Source: Sitta carolinensis (taxonomy: Eukaryota > Chordata > Aves > Passeriformes > Sittidae). Taken from it: 64,000 bases of DNA. The stretch spans positions 39,155,870 to 39,219,869 of the forward strand of contig JAVUNC010000006.1 of NCBI GenBank assembly GCA_032173965.1. The letters run 5' to 3'. The notes below the pieces were generated by a model that was given only the letters and a program-made list of their open reading frames with translations, did not search any database and was not told the origin of the DNA. This document shows positions 60,833 through 64,000 of this stretch, in pieces. The stretch's first letter is position 1. Each line of letters begins with the position of its first letter. A program made the translations under genes and the position numbers.

Positions 60833-63074
60833 TGTTTCTTGTGCAGCCACTTCTTGGCAGAGAGAGCAAATGCAGCAACCAAAGAAAATCATGGGAAGAA
60901 GACCCTGAACATAGCTCCCTTGACTAAGACCATGGAGCAGTTTCAAAAATGAAGGAGTTCCATCAACCACATAACCTGAGCAGGATGAAGACTGAAGAGC
61001 AAACTGAAGGGAACAGCCCTCAGCCAGCAAGGGCTACAAGAGCAACCTTACAAAGATTGTGCAGCTCTCCATCACATTCACTGGTTTCAGGAACTCTCAT
61101 TCCCTGGGAACACAACTGAACAGCCAAGTATGGTTTCTCCTGGGTAAGACTCCTCCTATAAAAGTGATTGTTCAGCCTGTTGTGCAGTTATCAGTGGTAC
61201 CACACGTAGCTGACTCTCGCACCACATCAGTCTGCCTTCTTCCTTTCATCTTCCTCTAGTGCTCTTTCCAGTTCACACCAATGTGCTTTAGGCCTGTTGA
61301 TACCCCAAATTAAATCCTCACTCTGCATCACCTCATTACTTAGGTCTCCAAACCAGCTGTTGCAGAATAGCTATTTGCCTATTGACTTTTTGCTCACGCC
61401 CTGCTCCAGTTTATCTGAGGATACAGATAAGCTACTGCAAGCCCAGCACAGACTGGGTGCAGTGCAGGTGGCCATGAGACTCAATGCCCTGTGATGTATG
61501 CATCTCATATTGCCAAGTTTTCCTTTCAGCCTTATCGGCATGATGGATAGTTTAGCCTTGGTGAAGTACAAGACAGCATTAACAATTCTGATGATTTTCT
61601 TTTTTTTCACGTTAAGAGCAATATGGTATTACCAGGCTTCATGCATGTCACTTTGTTTATTAGCTACTATTTAGTAACCTCTTCCATCTTTGCTTTATTA
61701 AAGCTAGATGTACTGTTAGGCTGAGGGTAGAGAGGAGAGGAAGGGCTCATGGGTAAGCCGCCCAAGGGAGATGCTTGCTTGTGTACATCAATGCTGAGCC
61801 TGAAGCTGCACACCTGCAAACTACCAGCAACTAATGTGCATTCTACATGCAGACTTGTCCTGCTAGGTCCAACCCAAGTCCTGTAACCTTCTTAGCAGAG
61901 CTTCAGTTACAGGAAGAGACTTAAGAGTGTTTTTTTTATGCTTGTATGTATCAGAATATGGAAAAGCAGCCTCAGCAAATAAGACTGAATCAAACAGAAT
62001 AAAAAGAAAGTAAAACAAAATAAAATAATAGTAAAATGCCAAGGCTCCTCCCTGCTCCACTGTTCAAGCAGTCTAGGTGAACAGTCTTTACCAGTCCACC
62101 AGAAGTCACACATACCTGGTTACAGCAAGCAGCTCAAGAAGGAAGCTGTGCGCAGAGCACCCTAAGTTCTGACATCGTGGTGATCTGGAGTGACATGGAG
62201 GATGGTACACAATGATGCTCTCTGGGTCACATAAGTCAACCCAAAAAGGTTGCTAGCATTTGACAAGGTCACCATGAGCTGCACAGGGTCATCAGAAGGT
62301 GTGTGGGTAAGAGTATGGTCAAGGTTCTGCCCAGGGCTCTCCCAGGCACTGCTGTGGATGGCCATGTTCCCTGCAGGGGACTGAGGCAATGATCACTACC
62401 CAGGACAGGTCTAGCTCCAAATGCCCTGTCAGGGAAACGTCACTTTGAACTGTCTTGATAGGACCTGATTACCATCACACAGAGATCACTGAGCATCCTT
62501 CCAGCCCACTCAGGAAGCCTTCAGCTGGATGTGCTTACAATTTACTCCCAGTTTAAAAGCCTTTGTTAGCCACAACAGGGTCCTAGGAAGGCACCCACTG
62601 CCTCTTCTCCAGAAGGCACTGTGACCTGCAGGTTTTGCCCAAGAAAGAAGGACACAAGAAGCAGCTGAGTGATAAAAACTGCAAGGCAAGCTATCCAGGC
62701 TGGCATTTGCCAGCACAAGCAGGCTCACACCCAGCTCCACAACTGAACCAAACAAAAACAGTTGGTAACCCCTGGCCTAGACTTCAAAGCAAAGACCAGA
62801 CCTGGTCAGGGATGTTACCTCATGTCTGAGCACAGACAGTGACACAGAACGAGAGCTGGGAAAGCTGAAACCCAGATCCAACCTCATCCCACAGCACTGA
62901 CTCAATGGTGATGTGAGACAGCTGCCTGCCTGCTCCATGCCATGACTGTATGGCTTCACCAACAGGCTGGCTGAGAGGAGTCAGATGCCTCCTCTCCTGC
63001 TCCGAGGGAGACACTTGCCAGCAGACCGGCTGAGCCACTCTGCTAGCCAGCCAGGATGGAGCCCCTTCCTGGGT
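60833..63074. other. unique noncoding DNA
   Basis: No gene, RNA or mobile element is recognised. Confidence 0.5.
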
Positions 63075-63298
63075 GAATGTCCTAGCTTTGCACCACCCTC
63101 CTGGTGAAGTTCTTTCCTAACTTTGCAAACCCTGACTTGTAGCCATCAGCTCTAGTTTACTCATCTGGTACTGCTAGAAGGAGATCGGCTCTAATCTCCT
63201 CTCAGAGCCTCCAGCCATTACCAACTCTTCCCTTTACTTCTTTCCGGGACTAAACATGTCCAACTACCTTATAGGGATATATATATAATATAAACATA

Positions 63299-63330
<32 letters not shown>

Positions 63331-63440
63331 ATATATATATATATACACATATATAGGCTATAGGAATAGGCCCTGACCATGTTGTGTGCCCTCCTCCAGA
63401 CTCAATGCTGTGTTCCAATACCCATATTCAAACGAGAGAA
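63075..63440 (-). mobile_element. diverged CR1 LINE fragment interrupted by a microsatellite
   Basis: The plus strand follows the reverse complement of CR1 3' coding sequence in outline: 'accctcctggtgaagttctttcctaa', 'tctaatctcctctcagagcct' and, after an AT-rich tract, 'gaccatgttgtgtgccctcctccaga' (the WxPQRR-like region reversed). Matches are weak and gapped, so this is an old copy. The AT repeat at 63275-63356 splits it. Confidence 0.55.
63275..63356 (+). repeat. compound (TA)n / (AAAT)n microsatellite
   Basis: An AT-rich tract with TATATA, then about nine AAAT units, then TATATA again. Confidence 0.95.
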
Positions 63441-63810
63441 TGGAAAGAGGACATAGTTTCAGGTGTGGACTCAGTAGCACCAAGCTACTCCAAGAGGAGG
63501 AGGAGGAGAAGTAGCCCTGGTCATAATTTCCACTGTAAGTTCGTGTTTACCTGGGGTCCCCTTCCTGCAGGGCTTCTAGTCCACTAGTAGGTTTTCCTAG
63601 TTCTAGTGATAACCCACAGAGTAACATGTGAGGTGATATCACCATCACTTGTATGATTCTTGGAAAGGGTAATTTTTCTCAGGCAGATAATTAATTAATT
63701 AAACGTCAGTCTCTTATTGTCCAGCTCTGTTACAGTCTTGGCCAGCACCTGAGCTGGTGAAGGAAGACCCACATCCTGCAGGCACCTCAGTGCAGCTGAT
63801 TGAGGGCCAG
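63441..63810. other. unique noncoding DNA
   Basis: No gene or element is recognised. Confidence 0.5.
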
Positions 63811-63898
63811 CCCTTTCCTTTCCCTTTCCTGTTCCTTTCCTTCCCTTTCCCCTTTCCATTCCCCTTCTCCTTCCACACCTCTCCTCCCCTCCCATCTC
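63811..63898 (+). repeat. polypyrimidine tract (CCCTTTCCTTT-type)
   Basis: Almost uninterrupted C and T for about 85 bp, with irregular CCTTTCC units. The Lys/Gly/Arg-rich frames on the minus strand derive from it. Confidence 0.9.
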
Positions 63899-64000
63899 CA
63901 AAATCCCAGAACTCACTAGCAAAATTAATTGCTGCAAACACAGAATCATGTTCATCCTCCCACTGGTCTGTGAAGAGCAGTTCACTGCCTGGCTGGAGGG
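63899..64000. other. unique noncoding DNA at window edge
   Basis: Too short to interpret. No feature is recognised. Confidence 0.4.

Noticed and set aside
1..64000. CRISPR arrays, bacterial operons, rRNA or tRNA genes
   Set aside because: None seen. The repeat content and sequence style are those of a bird nuclear genome, and no cloverleaf-forming tRNA with intact A and B boxes was noticed.

Overview
The window is bird nuclear DNA. Several CR1 LINE copies have the avian 3' tail (ATTCTATG-type octamers) and CR1 reverse-transcriptase signatures. At least three solo LTRs have the layout of avian endogenous retroviruses, two older SINE remnants look MIR/CORE-like, and overall repeat density is low. 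I could not determine the species. I found no protein-coding gene I would defend: the longer open frames are low-complexity array translations, antisense of transposons, or chance frames without a recognisable domain. Most of the window reads as intergenic or intronic sequence.

Layout. 1-8.2 kb: unique AT-rich DNA with homopolymer runs. 8.2-9.5 kb: a 27-nt poly-A, an ancient SINE, a 54-nt poly-T and an isolated CpG-dense patch. 9.87-10.45 kb: minus-strand ERVL-type solo LTR. 13.65-14.65 kb: SINE remnant and CR1 3' end. 15.2 kb: (AAT)n. 17.5-17.96 kb: pyrimidine-rich strand. 19.5-20.0 kb: second minus-strand solo LTR. 20.9-21.1 kb: AT-rich block that could be regulatory. 21.6-22.4 kb: CpG island containing a 0.4-kb (GGCTC)n array. 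26.3-29.3 kb: about 3.0 kb of degenerate (GGCTC)n. 30.3-31.4 kb: CR1 split by a third solo LTR. 38.6, 43.4-44.3, 49.0-49.95 and 63.1-63.4 kb: further CR1 copies. 41.3 kb and 60.6 kb: two less certain LTRs. 58.8-60.2 kb: candidate conserved block with two exon-like segments. The rest is unique noncoding sequence or simple repeats.

The most unusual content is the pair of GGCTC pentanucleotide arrays. They share the same plus-strand orientation and lie 4.2 kb apart. The 21.7-kb array keeps almost all of its CpGs. The 26.3-kb array is heavily changed to TpG/CpA at the same positions, as expected from methylation-driven deamination. In both, the plus strand is a near-continuous (GGNNN)n track that could form two-quartet G-quadruplexes, with the cytosine complement on the other strand. 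Internal duplications of 32 bp and about 55 bp show that the arrays grew by block duplication as well as by single-unit slippage.
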